Assembly: GCF_003967515.1 (NCBI RefSeq) | Contig: NZ_BIFQ01000001.1 | Coordinates: 1,488,001-1,552,000, forward strand | DNA from: Dictyobacter aurantiacus | Lineage (GTDB): Bacteria; Chloroflexota; Ktedonobacteria; Ktedonobacterales; Ktedonobacteraceae | DNA length: 64,000 nucleotides | Direction: 5' to 3' | Part shown: piece after piece, positions 31,924 through 40,415 of the stretch | How the letters are laid out: each line of letters begins with the position of its first letter | Position numbering within the stretch: position 1 is the stretch's first letter | Translations under genes and position numbers: made by a program | The notes under the pieces: generated by a model | The model's input: the letters and a program-made list of their open reading frames with translations, nothing else | Databases searched by the model: none | What the model was told of the DNA's origin: nothing

Positions 31924-32088
31924 TCAGTGATGGAAGTAGAGGAAGATACAATAACACAGGCCCAGAAATCCCAGCAACATAAGCGAAGCGCCCAACAACA
32001 CCCCCAGCAATCTTTGAATATTAAGTGGCTGAATGGTGGGTCGCTGGGGAACGACTCCTGGCCTCCTGTGCGGTGGCATATTTCGCAT
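31924..32088 (-). CDS. Small single-span membrane protein (54 residues)
   Basis: ATG 32088 on the minus strand is preceded by TAGGAGGT with a 7-base spacing, one of the best ribosome sites in the window. The N-terminus is basic and Pro-rich (MRNMPPHRRPGVVPQRPT), then a single hydrophobic stretch of about 25 residues (LLGVLLGASLMLLGFLGLCY) and a short tail ending in HH. No homologue comes to mind. It is opposite to the men genes, between menB and menC. A membrane-tethered small protein is likely. Confidence 0.6.
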   Translation of the reverse strand: MRNMPPHRRPGVVPQRPTIQPLNIQRLLGVLLGASLMLLGFLGLCYCIFLYFHH

Positions 32089-32210
32089 ACAATCTACCTC
32101 CTACTTTCCAACATCTCTCTCTTTGTTATATAACGAACACAACTCAATACATTATCATGACAATGTAAGCCAATTGCGCACCCATAACGTCATCGGGGGA
32201 AAGAGATCCC

Positions 32211-32236
32211 GTAGGTTCGGCCCTTGCGGCCAATTT
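32211..32236 (+). repeat. REP-like hairpin, TCGGCC class
   Basis: GTAGGT TCGGCC CTTGC GGCCAA TTT; one stem mismatch. Further copies of the same class are at 32512-32533 and 32624-32648 in reverse, flanking the MITE-like element. Confidence 0.65.
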
Positions 32237-32261
32237 CTCCTCAACCGATTGATTACGCTTC

Positions 32262-32472
32262 TTAAAATGTGTCTGACTTCCGTCATGTTGGGGGTGCATG
32301 CGCGCCCCCGCACTCGCGTCCGCTACGCGGCCGCACCGGTTTTATGAGTTGGTGCAGCTGGCGCGCCTCCGCGCGCCAGCTGCACCAACTCATAAAGGAA
32401 TTCTGAGCACCGGAGGCGCGAAAACCCATGCAGGCCGCAGGCCATCAGCATGAGAGTCAGACACGTTCTTAA
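32262..32472. mobile_element. MITE-like element, copy 2 (211 bp)
   Basis: The ends TTAAAATGTGTCTGACT (32262-32278) and AGTCAGACACGTTCTTAA (32455-32472) are inverted repeats with one gap and one mismatch. Inside lie the GC core (GCGCCCCCGCACTCGCGTCC) and a perfect 26-bp hairpin (32341-32366 with 32371-32396, loop CTCC), which copy 1 lacks. It also shares the tail GCGCGAAAACCCATGCAGGC with copy 1. No coding capacity. Confidence 0.65.
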
Positions 32473-32511
32473 ACATATAATATTCGTCGGTATTATTGTG
32501 CACGGAGAGGC

Positions 32512-32648
32512 AATCGGCCGCAAGGGCCAATACGTTCAACATACCACGCTGGCGCCTTTTTGAGAGGGAAGGTGGTCCCGTTGGTGGGAATGTTCGCGTC
32601 GGGGCACGGGGCCGCTTCGCGGCAATCGGCCGCAAGGGCCGAACCTAC
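32512..32648 (-). repeat. Two reversed REP-like hairpins (32512-32533, 32624-32648)
   Basis: Minus reading: GTATTGGCC, CTTGC, GGCCGATT (partial) and GTAGGTTCGGCC, CTTGC, GGCCGATT (complete). They sit just upstream of menC. Confidence 0.6.
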
Positions 32649-32701
32649 GGGATTGGGCTTTTGAAATGTTGCAGGCATGGCAAAATACAAAGGGGAATAA
32701 A

Positions 32702-33865
32702 TTGAGCACGCCCAGGCAACCAACCGTTGAGAGGATGAGATGGACGCCGTACCGGGTACCTCTGCACGGCAGCTTTAGCAGCGCGCATGAGCGCCTGGTA
32801 ACGCGTGCCGGGATCATCGTTGAGCTACATACGAGCTCAGGTACGGTCGGGATCGGCGAGTGCGCCCCTCTGCCTGAGTTCAGCGGGGGAACACTGCAGG
32901 ATGTGATGGATTGTCTGCCGCTCGTCGCTCCGCGTCTGCAGGGACTGGTACTGTCAGATGCCCTGGCGCTGCTCGATCAACTGCAAGATACGCTTCCTAC
33001 GGCGGCACGCTGCGGATTAGAGACGGCCGTGCTGGATGCGCTGGGTCAGCACTATCAGTGCTCGCTGACGACCCTGCTCGCCCTTCCCGATCTTATAGAG
33101 CCGCCTTCCACACAGGACCTGGAACGGGCCGCCTCTCAGGTACGCACGAGCGTACCAGTCAATACAGTCATCGGCGCGCAGGATGTTGCGGCGGCGGTCG
33201 CTCAGGCCCGACAGGCGGTCGCTCAGGGTTTCACCTGCATCAAGCTCAAGGTGGGGCCACAGCTGCGGCAGACCGTTGAGTTGCTGACGGCCGTACGGGC
33301 CGCGCTGGGTCCCTCTATCCACCTGCGCCTGGATGCCAATGAGTCCTGGGATTTTGAACTGGCACGCTCGATTCTATCTTCATGTGAATTCTGGAGCATC
33401 CAGTATGTAGAGCAGCCGTTGCCAAGAACGGACCTGGCCGGAATGGCGGCCCTGCGCCGTGTGGTACCAATCTCTATCGCCGCCGACGAGGTGCTCTCTG
33501 ATCTGGCAAGCGCCAGGCGTGTCCTGGCCAGGAACGCGGCCGGGATCTTTGTGATCAAACCTCAACTCGCCGGAGGTCCGCGCCAGAGCCAGCGCATGGT
33601 GCGCGAGGCGACTGCCCATGGCGTGCGCTGCGTGATTACCAGCACCATCGAGACCGGCATCGGCGTCGTCATGGCCCTGCACCTGGCGGCGGCCATGCCC
33701 GAGATCACACTGGAATGTGGACTGGCCACTCTGCCGCTGCTGACCGATGATCTCATTCAGGAAGCGCTCCCGATCCAGAACGGTCACATGGAGCCTCCCG
33801 CCACTCCCGGCCTGGGTATACACCTGGATCAGGCAACCCTGGCAAGATACGCCGGATCACATTAG
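32702..33865 (+). CDS. menC: o-Succinylbenzoate synthase
   Basis: Enolase-superfamily enzyme of about 387 residues. TTG 32702 with AGGGGA 5 bases before is my preferred start; ATG 32735 and ATG 32666 are alternatives. Metal and catalytic residues can be placed: KLKVG (catalytic Lys pair), LRLDANESWD, YVEQPLP, AADEV (Asp, Glu, Asp metal ligands) and FVIKPQLAGG (second Lys). It dehydrates SHCHC to o-succinylbenzoate. It forms an operon with menE (25-base gap), separated from menFDHB by about 830 bp of small gene and repeats. Confidence 0.92.
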   Translation: MSTPRQPTVERMRWTPYRVPLHGSFSSAHERLVTRAGIIVELHTSSGTVGIGECAPLPEFSGGTLQDVMDCLPLVAPRLQGLVLSDALALLDQLQDTLPTAARCGLETAVLDALGQHYQCSLTTLLALPDLIEPPSTQDLERAASQVRTSVPVNTVIGAQDVAAAVAQARQAVAQGFTCIKLKVGPQLRQTVELLTAVRAALGPSIHLRLDANESWDFELARSILSSCEFWSIQYVEQPLPRTDLAGMAALRRVVPISIAADEVLSDLASARRVLARNAAGIFVIKPQLAGGPRQSQRMVREATAHGVRCVITSTIETGIGVVMALHLAAAMPEITLECGLATLPLLTDDLIQEALPIQNGHMEPPATPGLGIHLDQATLARYAGSH

Positions 33866-33890
33866 TTATTTACAAGGTAGAGGCATAAAA

Positions 33891-35429
33891 GTGAATAGCA
33901 CACACCTTCCCAACTGGCTACAGCGCTGCGCGGACAATACACCACGCAAGCTGGCCATCAGTACACCGGAAATAGCATGGACCTTCGCGGAATTGAATCT
34001 GCAGGCGCTGCAGCTGGCCCAACAGCTGGCGGCGCTGGGCATCAAGCAAGGCAGCCGCGTGGCGCTGCTAGCCAGCAATGGCGTCCCCTTCGTGGTCTGC
34101 GTGCACGCCCTGATCCGCCTGGGCGCGATCCTGGTCCCGCTTAACGTCCGTCTGACCCTGGAGGAACAGCTCTGGCTGCTGCGCGACGTGGAGGCTATGG
34201 CGCTGCTCAGCGATAGCACCTACACGGAGCGGGCCGCCGCTATTCAGCAAGCGCTGCCAACCCTGACCAGGGCCCGGCTCCAGCTAGAGACAGCTACGCG
34301 CCACGTGTCACTGCACAACGTCACCCCCGATCAGCACGCGCCCCTGCTCGACGAGATCGATCTGGAGGCCACGCACGCCATCATGTATACATCAGGCACG
34401 ACCGGCATCCCCAAGGGCGTGATCATTACCTACAAGATGCAGTGGTGGAACGCCGTCGGCTCGGCCCTCAATCTAGGACACCAGGGCGAGAGCGATTGCT
34501 GGCTGCTGTGCATGCCGCTGTTCCATATCGGCGGGCTCTCCATTTTGATGAAAAACGTCATCTATGGCATTCGTATCATCGTGTATGAGAAGTTTGATGC
34601 CGCGCTCGTCAACCAGGCGATTCGAGAGCAGGGGGTCAGCATCATCTCGGTGGTGGCTGTCATGCTGCAGCGCATGCTGGCGGAACTGGACGCCAGCCAT
34701 CAGCGCTATCCCTCTACGCTGCGCTGTGTGCTACTGGGTGGCGGACCCGCTCCCCGGCCGCTGCTGGAGGATTGCGCCAGCCGCGACATACCGGTGGTCC
34801 AGACCTATGGCCTGACCGAGTCCTGCTCGCAGGCGGTCACACTCTCGCCCGCCGACGCTCTGCGCAAGCTCGGCTCGGCCGGACGTCCCCTGCTGCCCGT
34901 GCAGTTGCGCATCGTCGACGAAAGCGTGGTGGTGGGACCCAACCAGCCCGGAGTCATCTGCCTGAAGGGCCCCAGCATCACGGCTGGCTACGACCACCGT
35001 CCCGACGCCACAGCGACCACCATTCAGGACGGCTGGCTGGCAACCGGCGATATCGGCTACCTGGATGAAGAAGGCTATCTCTATGTACTCGACCGGCGCA
35101 GCGACCTGATCATCTCGGGTGGTGAAAATATCTATCCAGCTGAGATCGAAGCCGCCCTCCTGACCCATCCAGATGTCGCGGAGGCGGGCGTCTGCGGCCA
35201 ATCTGATCCCCAATGGGGACAGGTCCCCATCGCCTTCGTCCACCTGCATCCCGGCAGCACCCTGACCCCAACTGAGCTGATCGCCTATGCCACCCAACAC
35301 CTGGCCCGCTACAAGGTCCCCCGCGCCATCTACCTCACCCCACCGCTCCCCCGCAACTCCTCCGGCAAGCTCCTGCGCCGCGAGCTCCCTACCCTCCTCT
35401 CAAGAGGAACACAACGCAAATCGTCGTAG
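33891..35429 (+). CDS. menE: o-Succinylbenzoate-CoA ligase
   Basis: 512 residues of the ANL (acyl-CoA synthetase) family. The start is GTG 33891 with AGAGG 7 bases before; an earlier ATG in the menC frame overlap is not supported. Motifs: the P-loop IMYTSGTTGIPKGV, the A5-A7 motif QTYGLTESC, GDIGYLDEEGYLYVLDR, and catalytic Lys in RNSSGKLLRREL. It activates OSB with CoA and ATP for MenB. With menC, it completes the route from chorismate to DHNA-CoA in this window. menA, menG and a DHNA-CoA thioesterase are not here. Confidence 0.93.
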   Translation: MNSTHLPNWLQRCADNTPRKLAISTPEIAWTFAELNLQALQLAQQLAALGIKQGSRVALLASNGVPFVVCVHALIRLGAILVPLNVRLTLEEQLWLLRDVEAMALLSDSTYTERAAAIQQALPTLTRARLQLETATRHVSLHNVTPDQHAPLLDEIDLEATHAIMYTSGTTGIPKGVIITYKMQWWNAVGSALNLGHQGESDCWLLCMPLFHIGGLSILMKNVIYGIRIIVYEKFDAALVNQAIREQGVSIISVVAVMLQRMLAELDASHQRYPSTLRCVLLGGGPAPRPLLEDCASRDIPVVQTYGLTESCSQAVTLSPADALRKLGSAGRPLLPVQLRIVDESVVVGPNQPGVICLKGPSITAGYDHRPDATATTIQDGWLATGDIGYLDEEGYLYVLDRRSDLIISGGENIYPAEIEAALLTHPDVAEAGVCGQSDPQWGQVPIAFVHLHPGSTLTPTELIAYATQHLARYKVPRAIYLTPPLPRNSSGKLLRRELPTLLSRGTQRKSS

Positions 35430-35583
35430 ATGCCGGGCTTGCCCCGGCTTTCCGTCCCCCCACGATTTGGACGCCCATCCGTAGGTGCCGGGCTTGCCCC
35501 GGCTTTCCGTCCCCCCACGATTTGGACGCCCATCCGTAGATGCCGAGCTTGCCCCGGCTTTCCGGGGCAAGCCCGGCATCTAC
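35426..35583. repeat. Tandem cluster of REP-like hairpins behind menE
   Basis: Three direct copies (35426-35451, 35481-35506, 35536-35561, period 55, sharing GTCCCCCCACGATTTGGACG between) and one inverted copy (35562-35583), which forms a 48-bp palindrome with the last. Stem GCCGGG/CCCGGC. The first copy overlaps the last four bases of menE. Confidence 0.75.
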
Positions 35584-35690
35584 GGAAGCATTTTCATTTT
35601 TCTTGTTGCCTTTCTTTCTCTTTGCAAAAAATATAAATGGCACCCGATTCGATCAACCTCCTGTACTGCACGCTAATCTTGTAGCATACT

Positions 35691-35735
35691 CTAAACCCAC
35701 GAGATGCGCAACGAACTGGCAGCAAGCAAACGGTG
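35691..35735 (+). repeat. Left inverted-repeat arm around the AraC/SDR/AKR group
   Basis: The segment CCCACGAGATGCGCAACGA and onward (about 36 bases) recurs in reverse at about 38917-38956 with four differences. It is unrelated to the REP families. Confidence 0.5.
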
Positions 35736-35859
35736 AAGAGCATGTTCAGACAAAAAGGAAAAACAGAACAAAACAGACGTGATCGCCACCACTAGTAATC
35801 ATGTCACTTGCTGCTAAGCTGTTACAGAGGGAGCGTGGTAAAAGGAATGTGAACTGGCT

Positions 35860-36789
35860 CTAAAAGACCGTTTCCCTGGCATGCAACCCATCGCGAAGAC
35901 GCTGGATATCTCTGATCGGGGGCAGACCGAACATACGGGCGTATTCGCGACTAAAGTGCGAGGGACTTTCATAGCCCACCTGGAACGCGGCATCTGCCGC
36001 TTCTAGTTGGGCGGAGAGGAGCAGGCGGCGCGCCTCTCGCAGTCTGAACTGTTTCTGATACTGTATCGGACTCATCCCCGTGACTTCCTTGAAGTAATAA
36101 TACAGGGACGAGGCGCTCATCTGAGCCTCTGCGGCTAATTCTTCAATATGCAGGGGCAACGCGAAATCATGGCGAAGCCGCTTCATCACCTTCCCAATCC
36201 GGTGCGCATGGCTACCGCGCAAAGCGAACTGCTTGATGACATCGCCCTGTTCGTTGTGGAGGACTCGATAAATGATCTCACGGACCGCATATGGCGCAAG
36301 CACGGGAATATCCTGCGGCGCATCCAGCAGCCGGACAAGTCGTAGCGCGGCATCGTAGAGTGTCTCGTTCATGCGGCTTATCACCAGGCCGCGCCCAGAT
36401 TCAGAGCCGGGCTTCACTGGTTGGTCGGAGGCCTGGAGAACATCGAGAATTTGGTCCATGTCAAATCGTAAATACAGGCATAAATAGGGTGTTTCCGACG
36501 AAGCCTCTACGACCTGCCCTATAACCGGCAACTGGACAGAAGCCACCAGATAGTTCGTGACATCATACCGGTAGCTCTCCTGTCCCAGCGTGACAACCTT
36601 CGAGCCTTGCGCCACAATACACAGGGTGGGTTCATAGACGGTATGGATTGGCCCAGATATTTGGGACATACGAACAATGCGTAAAGCAGGAATCGCCGTC
36701 TCATGCATACCATCCTGTTTCGCGAACCGCTCGACCACCTGTGCCAGGCTTCCCCCCCATTGCACCGACCTTTCATCCATGCCTATCAT
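35860..36789 (-). CDS. AraC-family transcriptional regulator
   Basis: 309 residues. An N-terminal cupin-like AraC_N region (VYEPTLCIVAQGSKVVTLG...YLVASVQLPVIGQV) is followed by two C-terminal helix-turn-helix units, IEELAAEAQMSASSLYYYFK and AAFQVGYESPSHFSREYARM. It is divergent from the SDR gene at 36949, which it probably controls along with the aldo-keto reductase. The 160-bp intergenic carries repeated CATGATCTT and CATATGATCTTTT words that may be its sites. Confidence 0.9.
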   Translation of the reverse strand: MIGMDERSVQWGGSLAQVVERFAKQDGMHETAIPALRIVRMSQISGPIHTVYEPTLCIVAQGSKVVTLGQESYRYDVTNYLVASVQLPVIGQVVEASSETPYLCLYLRFDMDQILDVLQASDQPVKPGSESGRGLVISRMNETLYDAALRLVRLLDAPQDIPVLAPYAVREIIYRVLHNEQGDVIKQFALRGSHAHRIGKVMKRLRHDFALPLHIEELAAEAQMSASSLYYYFKEVTGMSPIQYQKQFRLREARRLLLSAQLEAADAAFQVGYESPSHFSREYARMFGLPPIRDIQRLRDGLHARETVF

Positions 36790-36948
36790 CTCCCATTTTC
36801 TGATTTCATGATCTTCATCATATGATCTTTTGGAGGATTAGGCAAGAACACTGGATCATTCAGCTACCGCCTTGCTTCCAAATGGCACTATCATGGATGT
36901 GTCTTAAGCAGTTAACCTATCATTCCTGGAAAAAGAAAGAGAGAGAAC

Positions 36949-37692
36949 ATGTCTAGTATTCAAGGAAAAGTTGTGGTCATTACGGGTGCAAGCAGCGGAA
37001 TCGGCGAAGCGACGGCACGTCTGCTGGCCAGCCAGGGCGCTCATGTGGTGATCGGAGCCAGACGCCTGGAGAGATTGGAAGCCGTAGCATCCGTCATACG
37101 TTCAGAAGGAGGATCGGTTGTTTCTCACAGGCTCGATGTGACGGAGCTTGAACAGGTGCAGGAGATCATCCAGCTGGCAATGAGCCAGTTCGGACGCCTT
37201 GATGTCGTCGTGAACAATGCCGGTGTGATGCCGCTATCCCCCCTTGCGGCATTGAAGATCGATGAATGGAACCGCATGATTGATGTCAATATTCGCGGCG
37301 TCCTGCATGGTATTGCCGCCGGGCTTCCCATCATGACGGAGCAAGGGTTCGGTCACGTTGTGAATATAGCTTCCACCGCAGCCTATACCGCAGGCCCAAC
37401 GACTGCGGTGTACAGCGCGACCAAATATGCTGTCAGAGCGATCACCGGAGCATTGCGACAGGAGGTTGGGCAACAACATATTCGCGTCACACTCGTCTCC
37501 CCAGGTGTCACGGAATCCGAACTTGCCGAGAACATTTCGGACGAGGCAACGAAACAATACGTGGTGAATGAGTATCGTCGCCAGATCATTCCGGCGTCTG
37601 CTATCGCTGGTGCCATCGCGTATGCCATCGCACAGCCAGATGATGTGGATGTGAACGAACTCGTTATCGGGCCGACCGCTCACATCTCGTGA
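36949..37692 (+). CDS. Short-chain dehydrogenase/reductase
   Basis: 247 residues, classical SDR. The cofactor loop is TGASSGIGEATAR, NNAGVMP follows, and the catalytic Ser and YxxxK are seen as NIASTAAYTAG and VYSATKYAVRAI. NADP preference is suggested by GARRLERLE at the end of the second strand. Resembles YdfG-like or clavaldehyde-like SDRs with oxidative-stress or quinone-substrate links. GAGAGAAC precedes ATG 36949. Divergent from the AraC gene; an AKR gene follows in the same direction. Confidence 0.9.
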   Translation: MSSIQGKVVVITGASSGIGEATARLLASQGAHVVIGARRLERLEAVASVIRSEGGSVVSHRLDVTELEQVQEIIQLAMSQFGRLDVVVNNAGVMPLSPLAALKIDEWNRMIDVNIRGVLHGIAAGLPIMTEQGFGHVVNIASTAAYTAGPTTAVYSATKYAVRAITGALRQEVGQQHIRVTLVSPGVTESELAENISDEATKQYVVNEYRRQIIPASAIAGAIAYAIAQPDDVDVNELVIGPTAHIS

Positions 37693-37880
37693 TGTGCTTC
37701 TCCCACTCAGCTCCCCTCTACCCATTCTCAGCGTAAGCGGAAAATGGGTAGAGGGGCTGCTATGATAGGCAACGCACCAGAGGGCACACAAACAACATGG
37801 CTGAAAGCACTGATTGGGCGTTCCAACAAGCAAGCGAAACAGCATCTGGAGAGAAAAACAGCACAATGGTGGAGGAAACC

Positions 37881-38675
37881 ATGAGAGAAACAGTCACCTT
37901 GAATAACCAGGTAGAAATGCCCATATTGGGATATGGTGTGTATCAAATACCCACTGGTGATACCAGGCGATGTGTGCTGGACGCGTTCCAGGCAGGCTAT
38001 CGCCTCATCGACACCGCCCAGCATTATGGCAATGAAGCAGGCGTCGGCGAGGCTGTCCTGGCGTCTGGTCTTCCAAGAGAGGACATCTTTCTAACGACGA
38101 AGCTTCAAAGCAACAGAAATGTTGCCGGTTTGATCGAAGCGTCTTTACAAAAGCTGCGGACAGATTACATCGATTTGCTTCTGATCCATTGGGTCATGGG
38201 AAATGACCTGGCGACGTACCGAGTCATGGAGGACTATTACAAGCAGGGTAAAGTGCGGGCCATAGGACTCAGCAATTTTTACGGTCGCGATTTTGAGCAG
38301 ATTATCAATCATTGTGAGATTATGCCTGCGGTAAGTCAGTTGGAAACCCATGTGTTTTATCAGCAGAAAGATGCACGTGCTTTCTATAAGAAGCATGGTG
38401 TCTATTTAGAGTCATGGTCTCCCTTTGGCGAGGGAAAGGCCAATATATTTCAAAATCCAATGTTAACGAGCATTGCAAAGAACTATGGCAAAACAATTGC
38501 TCAGATTATATTACGGTTTTTCATACAGAATGATATTATTGTCATTCCCAAATCGTCGTGGAAAGAGAGAATGAGGGAAAACAGAGAGGTATTTGACTTC
38601 TCTTTAAGCGATGAAGATATGAGAAACATCGAAGCCATGGATACCAACAAAAGCCTCTTTGGCTGGCCTTATTAA
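37881..38675 (+). CDS. Aldo/keto reductase (AKR5-like)
   Basis: 264 residues from ATG 37881, which has GGAGG 5 bases before; an open frame back to 37797 lacks a site. TIM-barrel motifs: MPILGYGVYQIP, RLIDTAQHYGNEAGVGEA (catalytic Asp and Tyr), TKLQSNRN (catalytic Lys), DLLLIHWVMG (catalytic His) and the cofactor region IPKSSWKERMREN. It reduces aldehydes or ketones with NADPH. In this AraC/SDR/AKR trio a joint reductive detoxification role is likely. No membrane segment. Confidence 0.9.
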   Translation: MRETVTLNNQVEMPILGYGVYQIPTGDTRRCVLDAFQAGYRLIDTAQHYGNEAGVGEAVLASGLPREDIFLTTKLQSNRNVAGLIEASLQKLRTDYIDLLLIHWVMGNDLATYRVMEDYYKQGKVRAIGLSNFYGRDFEQIINHCEIMPAVSQLETHVFYQQKDARAFYKKHGVYLESWSPFGEGKANIFQNPMLTSIAKNYGKTIAQIILRFFIQNDIIVIPKSSWKERMRENREVFDFSLSDEDMRNIEAMDTNKSLFGWPY

Positions 38676-39137
38676 ATACGCAAGGAAAAAGATCGGCTTG
38701 CTTGCTACCGGACTGTACGCCTTGCCGCTGCCTGTCGTGATTGCTGCGCTGTTGCTGGTGGCGTCTGGTGTGGCGACAACGATGCCACCAGCAACCTCGC
38801 TTGCACTTCCCAGATGCCTTCTGCTCTCCAAACTCTCTTTATTGATATCTCTCTGTGTATTACCTTTTTTCTCTTCTTCATCGCTTTTTCTTTTGAGCGA
38901 TGTTCCTGTCTGTTTTCTGCTTGCTTGTTGCTAGCTCGTTGCGCATCTCGTGGGCTAAACCAGGCCAAGACCTTCTAGCTCCTCTACAGTTCTCGAAGTT
39001 GACCTCTCCGAGACATGAGTGAGTGAGACAGTTGTTGCGAACTCCGAAGTAGCTTGACCACGCTGTCTGACCAACAGCAGGACTAGTACCTGAAAGCTCT
39101 GCTCTCGGGTAGTCTTTCTTTTTGCCTTGTTGGGGTG
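38676..39137. other. Intergenic region between AKR and the tRNA promoter
   Basis: Contains an imperfect hairpin (GTTGCTGGTGGC.TC at 38751-38765 with 38781-38795) that may end the AKR transcript, and the right inverted-repeat arm at about 38917-38956. A 99-codon minus-strand frame ends in MRNELATSKQK, whose counterpart MRNELAASK occurs in the left arm. It may be a gene remnant. No sound gene. Confidence 0.45.
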
Positions 39138-39166
39138 TTGACAGAACAGTTGCGGTGTGGTATATT
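39138..39166 (+). promoter_or_regulatory. Promoter of the tRNA-Ser/Trp pair
   Basis: TTGACA at 39138-39143, a 17-base spacer, TATATT at 39161-39166. A leader of about 95 bases follows, part of which (GTGCGGCGGTTT) repeats the D-to-anticodon portion of the tRNA-Ser. Confidence 0.8.
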
Positions 39167-39265
39167 CTCTCTTGCAAGCAGCGGTTTTCCCGGTTGCGTG
39201 CGGCGGTTTAGCAGATTAGATTGAAAGAGCGTCTATAGCTGGAGCCGCCTGAGAAGCGAAAGCAC

Positions 39266-39355
39266 GGAGAGGTCGCATAGTGGCCTAGTGCGGCGGTTTG
39301 CTAAACCGCTGAAGGGGCAACCCTTCCGAGAGTTCGAATCTCTCCCTCTCCGCCA
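39266..39355 (+). tRNA. tRNA-Ser (GCT)
   Basis: Class II tRNA. Acceptor GGAGAGG with CCTCTCC, discriminator G and encoded CCA. Anticodon loop TTGCTAA gives GCT. Variable arm GAAGGGGCAACCCTTC and T arm GAGAGTTCGAATCTCTC are clear. Confidence 0.95.
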
Positions 39356-39363
39356 TACTCCAT

Positions 39364-39435
39364 AGGGGAGTAGCTCAATGGTAGAGTCCACGTCTCCAAA
39401 ACGTGTTGTTGCAGGTTCGAGTCCTGTCTCCCCTG
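39364..39435 (+). tRNA. tRNA-Trp (CCA)
   Basis: AGGGGAG pairs with CTCCCCT; anticodon loop CTCCAAA gives CCA; discriminator G. CCA end is not encoded. It starts 8 bases after tRNA-Ser, so the two are co-transcribed. Confidence 0.94.
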
Positions 39436-39442
39436 CCCCTTA

Positions 39443-39483
39443 AAGAAGGCTTCGGCAAGTGTTTGCTGGAGTCTTCTTTTTTA
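39443..39483 (+). terminator. Terminator of the tRNA pair
   Basis: A 15-bp stem (AGAAGGCTTCGGCAA with TTGCTGGAGTCTTCT, including G-U pairs), then TTTTTT. Confidence 0.85.
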
Positions 39484-39542
39484 TGTCCCTCGGCGTTGCG
39501 CGCCTTCGGCCCCTGACACTACGCACCTACGGTGCTCAAAGG

Positions 39543-39655
39543 TTTTTTAGAGTGGTGCAATACAACAGGTGGGTGCATTCGCACCCACCTGTTGTATTGC
39601 ACCACTCTAAAAAACAATGCGGCCGCGCAGCGGACGCCTGTGCGGGGGCGCTCAA
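39543..39655 (-). repeat. 34-bp perfect hairpin plus GC core (reversed element)
   Basis: 39543-39576 pairs exactly with 39581-39614 over 34 bp, loop ATTC. The GC core follows (GCGGCCGCGCAGCGGACGCC), so the order matches the other long-hairpin elements read on the minus strand. It is the longest hairpin in the window. Confidence 0.75.
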
Positions 39656-39688
39656 GTTCCCCAATAATATGATATGGGCCTGCGGCCA

Positions 39689-40327
39689 TCAGGCCAGCTT
39701 TGTGTAAACAACCAGGCGTAACGAGGTCTGCCCCTGGCTGGGAATCCAGACGCCGGCGCAGGTAATCAGATTAAGATAGGTGCCACTGCTATCACCAAAG
39801 ATGCCTTGCAGGTGAATGGGATCGGGCGGGATAGCCTCGCTCCTGATGGTACGAAAGTGGAGCTGCTGGCCGTTACTGGTGGTGATGATAACTTCGTCAC
39901 CAGGCTTCATGTATTGCAGGTTCCAGAAGACGGCTGGACTGCCTCCATCCCGGTCGACATGCCCATCAATGACGGCGCTCCCCTTCTCACCAGGGCGGGG
40001 ACCGCTTTCGTACCAACCTGTTCCATCCCATTTGTTCCTGTGCGGGGTATCGAGGTTGCCACTGGCTAACACCCCTACCGGCTCAACCTCGGTGTCAACA
40101 CCGATGGCTGGAATGCGGATATGCACTGGCTCGGCTACACGCACAACCGGCACAGGCGTCGGTGTCGGTGGCATAGGCGTGGGAGTCGGCGCCACCGTTG
40201 GTCGGGGTGTTGGCCGGACCACCTGAGCCTGAACCGTGCTCCCTCCGCAGGCGCTCAAAATACAGAGCAGGCCGATATACATAAAAACCATCATTGCGAC
40301 ATACAACAGACGATTGACACGCACCAT
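39689..40327 (-). CDS. Class F sortase
   Basis: About 212 residues from ATG 40327, where AAAGGTG precedes by 6. N-terminal membrane anchor/lipobox-like segment (FMYIGLLCILSACGG), a Pro/Thr-rich stalk (PTPTPMPPTPTPVP), and the sortase barrel: catalytic His in VIDGHVD, Cys in NLITCAG, Arg in TSLRLVVYTK. Class F sortases anchor proteins to the wall by transpeptidation. The likely client is the neighbouring DUF4397 protein, co-oriented 88 bases upstream. The presence of ILSACGG suggests it may be lipid-anchored, unusual for a sortase. Confidence 0.9.
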   Translation of the reverse strand: MVRVNRLLYVAMMVFMYIGLLCILSACGGSTVQAQVVRPTPRPTVAPTPTPMPPTPTPVPVVRVAEPVHIRIPAIGVDTEVEPVGVLASGNLDTPHRNKWDGTGWYESGPRPGEKGSAVIDGHVDRDGGSPAVFWNLQYMKPGDEVIITTSNGQQLHFRTIRSEAIPPDPIHLQGIFGDSSGTYLNLITCAGVWIPSQGQTSLRLVVYTKLA

Positions 40328-40359
40328 CACGAACACCTTTCTGTAGCAGATCCTCCATA

Positions 40360-40400
40360 AAGTGATACGCATCTATCCTTTGATTGGATGCGTATCACTC
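40360..40400 (-). terminator. Hairpin between the DUF4397 and sortase genes
   Basis: AGTGATACGCATC pairs with GATGCGTATCACT (13 bp, perfect) around a 15-base loop. The minus side has no T run, so it may be an attenuator or processing site that lowers sortase expression relative to the substrate gene. Confidence 0.5.
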
Positions 40401-40415
40401 TTCTTTTCTAGCAGA

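Noticed and set aside
38878..39177. 99-codon minus-strand frame
   Set aside because: No ribosome site or motif. Its end overlaps the inverted-repeat arm, so I note it only as a possible remnant.
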